NCBI RefSeq assembly: GCF_024139115.2
Contig: NC_085139.1
Span: 101,108,158-101,172,157, forward strand
Length of the DNA: 64,000 nucleotides
Source: Armigeres subalbatus
Taxonomy: Eukaryota; Arthropoda; Insecta; Diptera; Culicidae
Direction: 5' to 3'
Positions 1 through 12,504 of the stretch are shown here, piece after piece. The notes under the pieces are model-generated. The model saw only the letters and a list, made by a program, of their open reading frames with translations. It was not told the DNA's origin and did no database searches. Both the position numbers and the translations under genes were made by a program. The stretch's first letter is position 1, and the number at the start of each line of letters is the position of its first letter.

Positions 1-850
1 AACAGAATCCGTTTAAGGGTTTGAGTAGAATTCGTTTGGAATTCTGAACAGAATCAGTTCGTGATTTTGGATAGAATCCGCTTGCGATTCAGAACAGAAT
101 CCGTTTATGAGTTTCAACAGAGTCTGTTTGGAATTCTGAACAGAATCCTTTGTGATCATGAAAAAATCCGCTTGGGATTCTGAATAAACTCGTTTGAGAT
201 TCTGAACAGAATCTGTTTGGGGTTCAGAACAGAACCCGTTTGTGATTTTGAACAGATTCCGTTTGCGATTCTGAACAGAATCCGTTTGTGATCATAAACA
301 AAATCCGCTTGAGATTCTGAAAGATTTCGTTTGAGATTCTGAACAGAATCTGTTCGGCGTTTTGAAAAAAAATCTGTGGGATTCTAGACAGAATTCGTTT
401 GGGATTTTGAGGAGATTTCGATTGGGATTTTGAGCAAGATCCGTTTGGAATTTTGAACAGAATCCGTTTGTGATTTTCAACAGAATCTGTTTGGGATTCT
501 GAAAGAATTCGTTTGGGATTCTGAACATAATCGTTGTGAGATTCTGAACAGAATCTGATTTTTTTAGAATTCTGAACAGAATCCGTTTGGGATTCTGAGC
601 TGAATCCGTTTGGGGTTCTGAAAAAAAATCAGTTAGGGATTTTCAACAGAATCCCGTTGAGATTTGATCAAGATTCGTTTGGGATTCCGTTTAGAATTCT
701 GAACTGAATCCGTTTAGTATTCTGCAAGTTTTTTTTTTTGGGTTTCTGAGTAGGATCCGTTCGGTATTTGAATAGATGCTGTTCGGAATATGGAGCAGAA
801 TTCTTTTGGGATTAAGAGCAGAGTCCATTTTGGTTTTTCAACAGATCATA
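1..850 (-). repeat. Array A1: degenerate 23-bp minisatellite, cut by window start
   Basis: Tandem units of about 23 bp (roughly 37) with core GAATCC / GGATTC, spacer GTTTG and linker TGAACA on the plus strand. On the minus strand the spacer reads CAAAC and the linker TGTTCA. That linker matches A3 (TGTTCG), so A1 lies in the opposite orientation to A3. Most units carry substitutions or small indels and decay is strongest after about 720. The array runs off the left edge. The plus strand contains TGA in the unit, so only the minus strand gives short open stretches; these are not coding. Confidence 0.9.
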
Positions 851-3800
851 ATCAGAGATATTGAGAAATTTTCGCTAATTATGTTGTGTATAAAGAATTT
901 CTCAATTCATTTTAAAAGCTTCTACTGCGAGCATTATTAAAATTCAGAACGACCTCTTTTCATCCGATCTTTCTGAATGCTATGAGCAAGTTGAGTCCTA
1001 TCCAGTAATATTTATTTGTGGTGAAACTGATGTTTATCATGCAGCGCTTCCCCCCAGTTGAACCTCTCGTAGGCAATTTTACATCGCCGGCCAGTTCTGC
1101 CGAACGCCCAAACGCTCGGATCAAACGGAAAAGTCCCACTCAGCCAACCGTCCTGGCCCGGGACTCGAATGTGCGACTACCCTCTCCCTATTTTTGCATA
1201 ATTTCCACGGGAGTGGAAAACTTGCCCGGTTCCTCCTTTTGCGCCATGCGAAGACCCATATGTGCTCGCTAAAACAAGGCCCCATAACCGGGCGCGCGCA
1301 ACGTCACATCCATTTCCGGTTGCCTGCCCAATGGATGTGTTAACCCGGAATGGGGCCCGATTTGAACCAGATTTCCCGGTTGCAGAGCGCAGCAAAGCTG
1401 ACTTTAAATATATGTAAAACTTTTTGGTATTATGAATTCTGATTTATGCTTGTGCGATGAATATAAACCGAGTGGGGCGGATGCGGGGCGCAACACTCAT
1501 TCCGTAGTCGCAGTTGTAAACGACAAACCGGCATGCACGGTTGGTACTACACTGGAACGTCAATTCAGTCGAAATCTGAATCCGTCGACTGTGAACAACT
1601 TTTCGGCGTGTTGTATTTCAATGCGAAACTAATTAGCATTATCGTTAGCAGGCCCCCCCCCCATCCTCCACAGCTTTCGCCACGGTCCCGGATGCCGGGT
1701 GGAGACGTTGGATTTCATTTAGGATTTCGAATGAGCTGTGGGAACTTTTGACTTGGTCTTTCCCATTGAGCGATTGATGTTGTCGGTGTTTAGTTAATGA
1801 TGGTGACGATGAATGCATTTAATATGCATTAGGGCACCATTCGGTGGGGGATTTGCGAGGATTAGTGTTTTAATTTTGAGGACGAGTTGCGGGTAAATTG
1901 TGGAAGCTCTTTGAAATCGTTAAGCTGACCGTTAAGCCTTTCCGTATTTAATGATAACTACATCAAAAGGGATTCAAAGGCATTGCAGCCGTACCTTTAG
2001 GGAATAGGAAAAAATGTGCAAACATAATTCTAGAAATTGTTCGGATTATATCAAAGTTTAATCGCAGTGCTGCTATGAATCCCCAGGGCTGATAGATAGT
2101 GATAAATTATTACTGAAATACCGATGAAAATATTTACCAAATAGTGACACAGTTTTATTATATCACCCGCAGGGATATTGCAGTTTAATGTTTATAAAGG
2201 ACTGCCATTATTATATCAGCAAGTTTTTCGAATCAATTCACCACACTGTGCTAGGAGATAGAAATTTTTTTCAAAATATGTCGTAGACCGAACCGGACGT
2301 CGAACCCAGCCACCGTCAGCATGGTCTGAGGAACTTTTTTACTACTCTACTATAATTATGAACAATTACCGCATTAGTTCAATAAAAAACACTGCCAATC
2401 GAATTCGTCGTCACAAATATCCAAAATAGTTGGGCGTCTTACCTGCAAAAAAAGAGAAAAAATAACATTTAGAATGGTGGTAACTTTTGAACATTTGAAC
2501 TCAACTCAATCAATCTGCAAGGAACGAGGAACAAAAACAACGATTTTTTTCCTTCTTAAAACCGGATTCCTTTTTTCCTTAAAAAGGTTAAATTCTCTCA
2601 CAACTGTCCTTGCCCCAGAGGAAAAATTCCAACTCAGTTGCCCACTTTTCTCCACGAATCCTCTTCTCCTCAGCAAAGTACCCATTCTGGTCGAGTTCAT
2701 CTACATTGTCCTCATCGTCGCCGAGATCGCCATCCCCGTTTTGTCACACACCAGGTAACAAACAGCAGCCCGGCGTCACAAACCGAGGCAGATAATTTGA
2801 ATAAACCATCCATTCATCCATCCTAGCGCCGGAGAAAAAGGGACCACACAGTGCTTTTTCGTGCAGTGTCATTGCGGAAAATGAAGAGCCACAGTTTCAG
2901 TTGTCGTCCGTCCCAGTCTATGTAGAACGACACCCAGAAGAACCCTCACGGAGTCGTTCACTTCTCGACGCGGCTGTTGTCCCCCATTCCGAGCGGTGCG
3001 TGTTTGTGTTTGCATAGGACCGACCTCCCTGCTGCTGGGCCACGTGGTGGAGCTCCGATCAGGGCTGTTATCGGGTTTGTGGGATTCGAAAAATTAAGGT
3101 CGTCAACAGGTTGTGATCTCATTTGAAGCACTTTAAAACACTTTAAATGTTCGAAAGTATTGGACTAGTTGCACATCACTGCACTCGTAGAATTATCACA
3201 AAAGTGACCTAATTCTTACAATATGGTCCGGTACCAGCTCTGTTCCCTCCACAGAATGGCACAGGGAAAAAAACCTGAAGGGACATCGAAGGGCTAAGTA
3301 TAATCCGTCCATTCCGAAAACTCTTTTCCATCGCGACGACCATCGCCACCGTCGTCGTCTGCACCCTCTCCCAGCAGTGCTATTTGTTTATTCAAATGTT
3401 ACAACTCCCGGGATGAAAAACATCCTTTTTCACACCACTGACTGACTGGCCGGCCTCCAACCAACCAACCGGTTGGCGACCCCGCCGGAGAAACCCCGTC
3501 ACCGAAAGTGGAACGATGTCCGTTTTTCTGTCGAATCATCATCGCCGGCCGCATTTTCTGTTCTGTTCGAAGCGCTGCTGTCTGTCGATGACCGGAAGGA
3601 AACGATTCTCAGCATATTTCCGGTTCGGCTGGCAAGGACAACCAGGGCACAATCAGGCAACCAGAAACAGAACAGAGCTAGATTTTTCGACCGAAATAGA
3701 TCACGGTTGGGCGGGCGAGCCAGTGTGATTGGGGGCCCGGAAAATTGGTACCAGGAGAACTGAAAAGGGCTGCGCTCTGTCTAATGAAGCGAATAGGAAG

Positions 3801-3934
3801 GAATAAAAAGGTAGAAGAATCGAACTGAGGCGTCGTTACATTCGGTCCTAAACATGTTTTTACAATTGGAGTGTGAAGTAGTGGATATGGAATATAAAAC
3901 GTGTTTGAAGAATTGAAGATAAAGTGTTTATTCA
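851..3934. other. Non-repetitive spacer, no supportable gene
   Basis: About 3.1 kb without tandem repeats. All open frames are short, overlap on both strands and carry no domain I recognise. The stretch is AT-rich with GC-richer islands at about 1040-1400 and 2990-3060. Two minus-strand stretches (about 1150-1190 and 2290-2325) contain a TTCGA-centred sequence like a Pol III B box but no complete tRNA. I see no convincing exon or promoter. Confidence 0.55.
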
Positions 3935-6900
3935 AAGAGGATTCTGTTTAAATCCTTTTAGAATATTTTACATGAGTATAAGCTCGAAATCCTTTCAGAA
4001 CTCTGTTCGAAATCCCTTCAGGATTCGATTGAAAACTTCTCAGGATTCATAATGGAATCTCTCCAATTTTTTATAACAAATCTGTTTTCTATTCGGAATC
4101 CCGACAGGATTCTGTCCGGAATCCCGGCCGGATTCTGTCCAAAATCCCGACAGGATTCTGTCCAAAATCCTCACAGGATTCTGTCCGGAATCCCGACAGG
4201 ATCCTGTCCGGAATCCCGACTGGATTCTGACCGGAATCCCGACAGGATTGTGTTCGAAATCCGACAGAATTCTGTTCGGAATCCGACAGGATTCTGTCCG
4301 GAATCCCGACAGGATTCTGTCCGGAATCCCGACAGGATTCTGTCCGGAATCCCGACAGGATTCTGTCCGGAATCCCGACAGGATTCTGTCCGGAATCCCG
4401 ACAGGATTCTGTTTGGAATCCGACAGGATTCTGTTCGGAATCCCGACAGGATTCTGTTCGGAATCCCGACTGGATTCTGTCCGGAATCCGACAAAATTCT
4501 GTCCGGAATCCCGACAGGATTCTGTCCGGAATCGACAGGATTCTGTCCGGAATCCCGACAGGATTCTGTCCGAATCCCAACAGGATTCTGTCCGGAATCC
4601 CGACAGGATTCTGTCCGGAATCCTGACAGGATTCTGTCCGGAATCCCGACAGGATTCTGTCCGGAATCCCGACAGGATTCTGTCCGGAATCCCGACAGGA
4701 TTCTGTCCGGAATCCCGACAGGATTCTGTCCGGAATCCCGACAGGATTCTGTCCGGAATCCCGACAGGATTCTGTCCGGAATCCCGACAGGATTCTGTCC
4801 GGAATCCCGACAGTATTCTGTCCGGAATCTGGAACCGCGACAGGATTCTGTCCGGGTTCACGACAGGATTCTGTCCGGAATCGCGACAGGATTCTGTCCG
4901 GAATCGCGACAGGATTCTGTCCGGAATCGCGACAGGATTCTGTCCGGAATCGCGACAGGATTCTGTCTGGAATCGCGACAGGATTCTGTCCGGAATCACG
5001 ACAGGCTTCTGTCCGGAATCGCGACAGCATTCTGTCCGGAATCGTGATAGGATTCTGTCTGGAATCGCGACAGGATTCTGTCCGGAATCGCGACAGGATT
5101 CTGTCCGGAATCCCGACAGGATTCTGTCCGGAATCCCGACAGGATTCTGTCCGGAATCCCGACAGGATTCTGTCCGGAATCCCGACAGGATTCTGTCCGG
5201 AATCCCGACAGGATTCTGTCCGAAATCCCAAAAGGATTCTGTCCGGAATCCCAAAAGGATTCTGTCCGGAATCCCGACAGGATTCTGTCCGGAGTCCCGA
5301 CAGGATTCTGTCCGGAATCCCGACAGGATTCTGTCCGGAGTCCCGACAGGATTCTGTCCGGAATCCCGACAGGATTCTGTCCGGAATCCCGACAGGATTC
5401 TGTCCGGAATCCCGACAGGATTCTGTCCGGAATCTCGACAGGATTCTGTCCGGAATCCCGACAGGATTCTGTCCGGAATCCCGACAGGATTCTGTCCGGA
5501 ATCCCGACAGGATTCTGTCCGGAATCCCGACAGGATTCTGTCCGGAATCCCGACAGGATTCTGTCCGGAATCGCAACAAGATTCTGTCCGGAATCCCGAC
5601 AGGATTCGGCCCGGAGTCCCGACAGGATTCTGTCCGGAATCCCGACAGTATTCTGTCCGGAATCCCGACAGGATTCTGTCCGGAATCGCGACAAGATTCT
5701 GTCCGGAATCCCGACAGGATTCTGTCCGGAGTCCCGACAGGATTCTGTCCAGAGTCCCGACAGGATTCTGTCCGAATCCCGACAGGATTCTGTCCGGAAT
5801 CCGACAGGATTCTGTTCGGAATCCGACAGGATTCTGTCCGGAATCCCGACAGGATTCTGTCCGGAATCCCGACAGGATTCTGTCCGGAATCCCGACAGGA
5901 TTCTGTCCGGAATCCCGACAGGATTCTGTCCGGAATCCCGACAGGATTCTGTCCGGAATCCCGACAGGATTCTGTCCGGAATCCCGACAGGATTCTGTCC
6001 GGAATCCCGACAGGATTCTGTCCGGAATCCCGACAGGATTCTGTCCGGAATCCCGACAGGATTCTGTCCGAATCCCAACAGGATTCTGCCCGGAAGGATT
6101 CTGTCCGGAATCCCGACAGGATTCTGTCCGGAATCCCGACAGGATTCTGTCCGGAATCCCGACAGGATTCTGCCCGGAATCCCGACAGGATTCTGTCCGG
6201 AATCCCGACAGGATTCTGTCCGGAATCCCGACAGGATTCTGTCCGGAATCCCGACAGGATTCTGTCCGGAATCCCGACAGGATTCTGTCCGGAATTTTGA
6301 CAGGATTCTGTCCGGAATCCCGACAGGATTCTGTCCGGAATCCCGACAGGATTCTGTCCGGAATCCCGACAGGATTCTGTCCGGAATCCCGACAGGATTC
6401 TGTCCGGAATCCCGACAGGATTCTGTCCGGAATCCCGACAGGATTCTGTCCGGAATCCCGACAGGATTCTGTCCGGAATCCCGACAGGATTCTGTCCGAA
6501 TCCCAACAGGATTCTGCCCGGAATCCCGACAGGATTCTCTCCGGAATCCCGACAGGATTCTCTCCGGAATCCCGACAGGATTCTCTCCGGAATCCCGACA
6601 GGATTCTCTCCGGAATCCCGACAGGATTCTCTCCGGAATCCCGACAGGATTCTCTCCGGAATCCCGACAAGATTCTGTCCGGAATCCCGACAGGATTCTG
6701 TACGGAATTTCGACAGGATTCTGTACGGAATTTCGACAGGATTCTGTTCAGAATCCCGAAAGGATTCTGTCGGGAATCCCGACAAGATTCTGTCTGGAAT
6801 CCCGACAGGATTGTGTCCGGAATCACGTCAGGATTCTGTCCGGAATCCCGACAGGATTCTGCCCGGAATCCCGACAGGATTCTGCCCGGAATCCCGACAG

Positions 6901-8510
6901 GATTCTATCTGGGATCACGACAGGATTCTGTTCATAATCCCGACATGATTCTGTCCGGGATCCCGACAGGATGCCGTCCGGAATCGACAGGATTCTGTCC
7001 GCAATCCCGACAGAATTCTGTCCGGAATCCCGACAGGATTCTGTCCGGGATCCCGACAGGATTCTGTCCGGGATCCCGACAGGATTCTGTCCGCATTCCC
7101 AATAGGATTCTGTCCGCAATCACGACAGAATTCTGACCGGAATCCCAACAGAATTCTGTCCGGAAACCCGACAGGATTCTGTCCGGAATCCCGACAGGAT
7201 TCTGTTCGGAATCCGACAGGATTCTGTTCGGAATCCGACAGAATTCTGTCCGGAATCCCGACAGAATTCTGTCCGGAATCCCGACAGGATTCTGTCCGGA
7301 ATCCCGACAGGATTCTGTCCGGAATCCCGACAGGATTCTGTCCGGAATCCCGACAGGATTCTGTCCGGAATCCCGACAGGATTCTGTCCGGAATCCCGAC
7401 AGGATTCTGTCCGAATCCCAACAGGATTCTGCCCGGAATCCTGACAGGATTCTGCCCGGAATCCCGACAGGATTCTGCCCGGAATCCCGACAGGATTCTG
7501 CCCGGAATCCCGACAGGATTCTGCCCGGAATCCCGACAGGATTCTGCCCGGAATCCCGACAGGATTCTGCCCGGAATCCCGACAGGATACCGTCTGGAAT
7601 CCCGAAAGGACTCTTTTTTGGAACCCCGAAGGTGTATTGTCCGGAATCGTAACAGGATTCTATTAGTAACCCAGATAGGATGATGTGCGGAATACCAACA
7701 GGATTCTGTCCGGAATCCCGACAGGATTCTGCGCAACATACCGACAAGATTCTGTCCGGAATCCCGACAGGATTCTGTTCGGAATCCCGACAGGATTCTG
7801 TACGGAATTTCGACAGGATTCTGTACGGAATCCCGACAGGATTCTGTCCGGAATCCCGACAGGATTCTGTCCGGAATCCCGACAGGATTCTGTCCGGAAT
7901 CCCGACAGGATTCTGTCCGGAATCCCGACAGGATTCTGTCCGGAATCCCGACAGGATTCTGTCCGGAATCCCGACAGGATTCTGTTCGGAATCCCGACAG
8001 GATTCTGTCCGGAATCCCGACAGGATTCTGTCCGGAATCCTGACAGGATTCTGTCCGGAATCCCGACAGGATTCTGTCCGGAATCCCGACAGGATTCTGT
8101 CCGGAATCCCGACAGGATTCTGTCCGGAATCCCGACAGGATTCTGTCCGGAATCCCGACAGGATTCTGTCCGGAATCCCGACAGGATTCTGTCCGGAATC
8201 CCGACAGGATTCTGTCCGGAATCCCGACAGGATTCTGTCCGGAATCCCGACAGGATTCTGTCCGGAATCCCGACAGGATTCTGTCCGGAATCCCGACAGG
8301 ATTCTGTCCGGAATCCCGACAGGATTCTGTCCGGAATCCCGACAGGATTCTGTCCGGAATCCCGACAGGATTCTGTCCGGAATCCCGACAGGATTCTGTC
8401 CGGAATCCCGACAGGATTCTGTCCGGAAGCCCGACAGGATTTTGTCCAAAACCTTGAAATGATTCTGTCCGGAATCTCGACAGAATCCTTTCAATATTTC
8501 TCATTTAGGT
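3935..8510 (+). repeat. Array A2: 23-bp minisatellite, spacer CGACA, linker TGTCCG
   Basis: About 195 tandem 23-bp units built as GAATCC, spacer CGACA, GGATTC, linker TGTCCG. The edges (3935-4090 and 7600-7700, 8440-8510) are degenerate and the interior is very regular. The stretch from about 7835 to 8430 (around 26 units) is almost identical unit to unit, so homogenisation is recent. Sub-runs of private variants occur: spacer GCGACA with GAATC at about 4836-5105, linker TCTCCG at 6525-6665, linker TGCCCG at 7425-7590. Paired 22-bp units that lack one C before the spacer recur (about 4255-4295, 4415-4440, 5795-5835, 7205-7245). Each unit also holds a second dyad, GACAG/CTGTC around GATT. The unit has no stop codon on either strand, which explains open frames of up to about 960 codons in all frames. 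I reject coding. Confidence 0.97.
7835..8430 (+). repeat. Near-identical core run of A2
   Basis: About 26 consecutive units match the A2 consensus, with only isolated differences near 7984 (linker TGTTCG) and 8041 (spacer TGACA). This is the most homogeneous run in A2 and sits next to the degenerate right edge. It suggests recent expansion by unequal exchange or slippage, unless assembly has collapsed or duplicated units here. Confidence 0.85.
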
Positions 8511-9452
8511 AAATTATGAAGAACGCTATCATAAATTACTTTTGAAATTTTTCAAAAATGCATTCAGTATTCCATAAAGATGCTTTTTGTCGATATATAA
8601 AAAATCTCTCCAACATCAGCATTTTTGAAAAAGAAAAAATTTAGAGTTTTGACAATTTCATCTACATTCAATCGAATATAATCATATCTATTTTGTGTAT
8701 CTAAATTAAAACACTAAGTATTTAGATAGTAAGACTCTTATCTCATTATTGAATCTCGGAATCCATCAACAACGTTATTCAAATGTCATTCAAAAGTGAT
8801 ACAACCCCAGAAAGCCACCCCCTTTGCTGAATCAACTGGATTTGATATTCCTCTATCATCCTAAGAGTCCAACGGGTCCCATTTGGGCGCGTCCGGTGGT
8901 ATTCACGTTCCAGCCGAAAATACTCTGCCGAAGATGGCTCGTTCGCTCGGCAAAGGGCAAACATATGGTTATTATCTTTACCATGAAAACACGTAAGTTT
9001 TCGTTCTCGAAACAACTCTCATGGGAGCTATCCGTACGCCCTCCGTTGCACACCTCGACCCCCCATATACAAACGGATATTGGTTTAATATCCTTTTTCG
9101 GATGAAACACTTACTGAAAAGTATGCCACGCCAACCCCATCAACGATGGGTTTAATAAATTTGCAAAATGGATCTACTCCCAACGACGAGGCAGAGGCAG
9201 CCAAACACACGAAACCAGGATTTACAATCGAGATGAGGCGTTTTTTTGCTGCTGCTGTTTCTCGGAAGCAAGCCCCATTAGGGTTAATATTTGAAAGGAC
9301 TCTTCAGCAGAGGGAGGCCCGAACGCGCGAAGACACGATACTCCAAGGAGCCGTCCGTGTGGGGATGATACATGCCAACGCGACTTTGCTCATCTGCTTC
9401 CTGGTTTGACATTGTTAAGCGCGAAGATGCTTTTAAAAACTAGGCTACTGAT

Positions 9453-9543
9453 GGTGCTGCTGCTGCTGCTGCTCGTGGTGGTGATTCCCAACAACGAGCG
9501 AAGACGAAGACGACAACCATGATGATGATGGTGATTATGATGG
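9453..9543. repeat. Trinucleotide microsatellites (TGC)n and (ATG)n
   Basis: A run of TGC triplets at about 9453-9475 is followed after 45 bases by GAT/ATG triplets at about 9519-9543. Both are short and impure. No surrounding reading frame makes a homopolymeric protein tract plausible. Confidence 0.75.
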
Positions 9544-9924
9544 TAGTCACGCGTTGCTAACGGTCGTGTTGGAGTGGATGCAATTACTTCCCCATTGCGC
9601 CGGAAGAACGTTGGAAGGAAAGTATTAACGGGGTAGTATGTACGGGCGGCGGTGCCCTCGTAGAGTAGCGCAAAAGAGTGCTCAATTTGCGAAGTAGAAG
9701 CCGTTCAAATTGTCGTTAAAATTGATGCGCTCGAGGTAGGGTTCAGCGGGTAAGGGGGATTGCAGTGTGAAGGGATGGGATTAACGAAGATCTGAATTTC
9801 GATAAAGTTTCGAAATGGATGTTAAAGTTAACAAGAGTTAGCTTCAGGTTTAGTGGAAACGATTGCAATAATTCAAGGAATTAAAACTGACGAAGTCGTA
9901 AAGTCAATCGACAAACTGTTCCGC

Positions 9925-10095
9925 TAAAGGTTTTTTAGAATCCTTCATGATTCGAACAGAATCTATAGATTTCTGACAGAATCTGATCACAATTTCTGTC
10001 AAATTCATAAACAGTTCTTGGAATGATTTTGAAGGAATTCGATTCGAAAATTTTGCAGTACCCAGAAAATTCCTCAAGGATTTATTACAGCAGAA
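9925..10095. repeat. Probable relic of the 23-bp repeat family
   Basis: Several spaced motifs resemble the array core: AGAATCC, GATTCGAACAGAATC, a second CAGAATCTG, then GGAATTCGATTCG. They recur at intervals near 23 bases but with many changes. I read this as a few highly decayed units outside any main array. Chance similarity in AT-rich DNA is possible. Confidence 0.35.
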
Positions 10096-11074
10096 TAGTA
10101 AAACAAATCCATTCAAAAACATATACGCTGTTGTGACAGCATCTCGTGGTCTGGGAACTCATTGAAAGAAGAATTCAAACGAATCATCTGTCCAGTCTCT
10201 GAAATCGATTTAGCTCGCCTCATGTCTGGTTCCTACCACAAATATAACCTCCAGCACAATACAAACATTTTCTAGAAGTGTATCCTGAAGTAAAACCAAA
10301 AAAAACGTTTCACACCTCCAACGGTGCTACAGCTAATGTCATTCTCTTCCGAAGAGCTTTGTCTGAGCTTGCAGCATTCCAGAATTCACTTCACTCATCC
10401 ATCCACGTACGCCCAAAACAAAGATCCGCACCCGGCGACAGCAATGTGTTGATGCAGATTGAGGAAACAGCGGGACACCCAACCGCGTCGGCCAAACATT
10501 TACATCTGTCAACAATGTCCGTTCGATGGACGCACCGAAGTGCCCCCGCTCTGGGGATGCTCAATTTGCAAAGTTCAAGCATTTCGAAACAAAGTGTTGC
10601 TATTTTTGGAAATTTAACAAAAATCAAATCGCAACGTGGTGGAATTAAATGTAATAGTACTAAGCTCGCCTTATGACAGGTGCGACAAATCATTATTCAA
10701 CCACATTTAATATCGAAAAGTGCTGCCAAATCTATGATTTGTGGTTAACTGACACATTCACAGTGTTGCCAAATTATCAGACCCGTAATCTTACTCAATT
10801 AACTAATCAATATTGAAAATAAAATGAACACCCCTACCCGACCGGTGCGAAATCCGAATCGCACAGTAACCGTTGACCAAACCGAAAAGCATTTTGTGGA
10901 CACATTTTGTGGTTTTGTTTGTTCAGAGGGGACACTACGCCTAAGCCATCTCGGGTGGTTGATGGCGGCGACGACGACGACGTCACGATGACGATTACGG
11001 CAGCAGACGTTTACGCCAAACTCCAAAGTCAACGTTTCTCACCTTGGCCATCTCGGCTAAATCAATTACATGAA

Positions 11075-11090
11075 CAGCAGCAGCAGCAGC
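11075..11090. repeat. (CAG)n microsatellite
   Basis: Five CAG triplets in a row. It falls inside short overlapping frames on both strands and gives no evidence of a gene. Confidence 0.7.
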
Positions 11091-12504
11091 CCCAATCGAA
11101 ACATGAACACAATCTGAGTGGCAGAAGTGTTTGATTTTGACCGACATATCCCACGACAGACAGATAGAGATTATCGGCTTCGGATTGTCAGCTGCAGCGC
11201 CTGTGGATAGGCAGCCAGTCGTCAGCAGAGGTTTCGATCTAATTAGTGTCATCGGCCTAATCTCTGACTCTGTTTCTGTAGTGCACATGTTGGAGGAATT
11301 CACCGGAGTGTCCCGAGGGCTGCACTGCACCTATATGTTTGTGGGTTGATCGTCCAATCGGAACGCTATTGTCACTTGCAAACGCCACAATGGTTACCTT
11401 TGTCTATTTTCTCTCCACCTCGACTCTATCCGATTCGGTTGGGTCTTGTTTCGGTGCGATACGGACGACGACATCGTTGTTCCGTGCGCTTGTCAGTTAA
11501 TCTACGTGCCGGAGGGTGCTTTCTGATCTCACTTGCACAAAACCACCAACCACCAGTCTGATGGTCCATCGTAACCCCTCTGACCCTCGGACCACCACCG
11601 GTCCCTCCATTCCCGTCACATTTACATTCTATGCTAATCTGTTAATGGATTTTACTTTAATTTCAATATACATTACACCCGAACCGGAAAGCGAACGGGC
11701 GTGCGAACAACGACCGACGCTGCTCTCCGGGTTGCATACACTCCGGGCTGACTCAACAGATGGCAGCACAAATTCGAAATTTTGGGTAAATCGGTCGGTT
11801 CCATCAGCATCACACCGGTCGGTTTGCTCGATGCATCGCGAGGCGCCCTGGACCCTGCAAGGGTGTTTTGTTTTCGACAGAGCCCGGGAAGAAGCCGCAA
11901 AAACCGATACACTACAACAACCATGCCGGGACATAACCTCAAACTGTGTGCTGTGCCGGTAACAGTAATAGCAATAGTTTTGGATCGGGTTCGGTTATCT
12001 TCATAATATCCATTAGCACAGAGGAAGCGCACCTTGTGCACTACCCCAAGTTCACAGTTTGCACCCATCGTTCATAGTGCTGTGTATAGAGAGGGGCCCC
12101 TGTCTGGACGAGGTTTTTTAGACATTGGAGACACTCAACGTTCGATTGTTTCTAGGGACCTAAAGTGAAAGGAAAAGTTTTCGGGTTTGGAGATGGCTAA
12201 TTTATTTGGAGGAAGTTATTCAGAAGTTTTAAAAGTTAAAACGAGGTTCTATTTGTCCAGACTGTTGCATTTTTACAAAATAAAAATGAAAATAAAAAAA
12301 ATAAAAATTTAGTTGAAAATTACATACACGCTAACTTTTATCTACTCAGAGTAAAAATGTATAAAGAGACGACCCTTTCTTCTCATGGATGTTTTACTCA
12401 GTTTCCGCCAAGAGCGGAAATGAGAAATCCTGCTTTTGCCGGAAGCTTGGTAAAATTTTCGTGGATAAAAAAGAGAAAGCAATAAAATTTTTCTTAGTCA
12501 CTGA

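Larger units (their letters stand above)
8511..12504. other. Non-repetitive spacer, no supportable gene
   Basis: About 4 kb between A2 and A3. Open frames reach about 148 codons (11516-11962, plus) but they overlap frames on the other strand, contain low-complexity text and match no family I know. The stretch includes short trinucleotide runs and a relic of the 23-bp repeat near 9925-10095, listed separately. I cannot exclude short exons of a spliced gene. Confidence 0.5.

Noticed and set aside
2285..2330. tRNA gene
   Set aside because: A T-arm-like motif is present, but the loop length is wrong and acceptor and D arms cannot be formed.
4248..7136. 962-codon open frame, and the similar long frames on the other strand in A2
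   Set aside because: It is explained by a stop-free 23-bp unit read in cycling phases. Both strands and several frames are open over the same bases, and there is no start context or domain.
3935..8510. Heat-shock elements (alternating nGAAn / nTTCn)
   Set aside because: GAA and TTC occur in each unit, but the distance between them is off by one base from the 5-bp module rule in the A2 and A8 units I checked.
3935..8510. Rel/NF-kB sites in GGGATTCC
   Set aside because: Only the first eight positions fit; the last two positions of the site are G instead of pyrimidine, and the match is lost in A5 and A8.
10278..10676. 132-codon open frame
   Set aside because: It is overlapped by a 100-codon frame on the other strand, with no motif and no neighbours that would suggest an exon.
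11516..11962. 148-codon open frame in the spacer between A2 and A3
   Set aside because: Opposite-strand frames of similar length overlap it, the composition is like untranslated DNA, and no domain is recognised.
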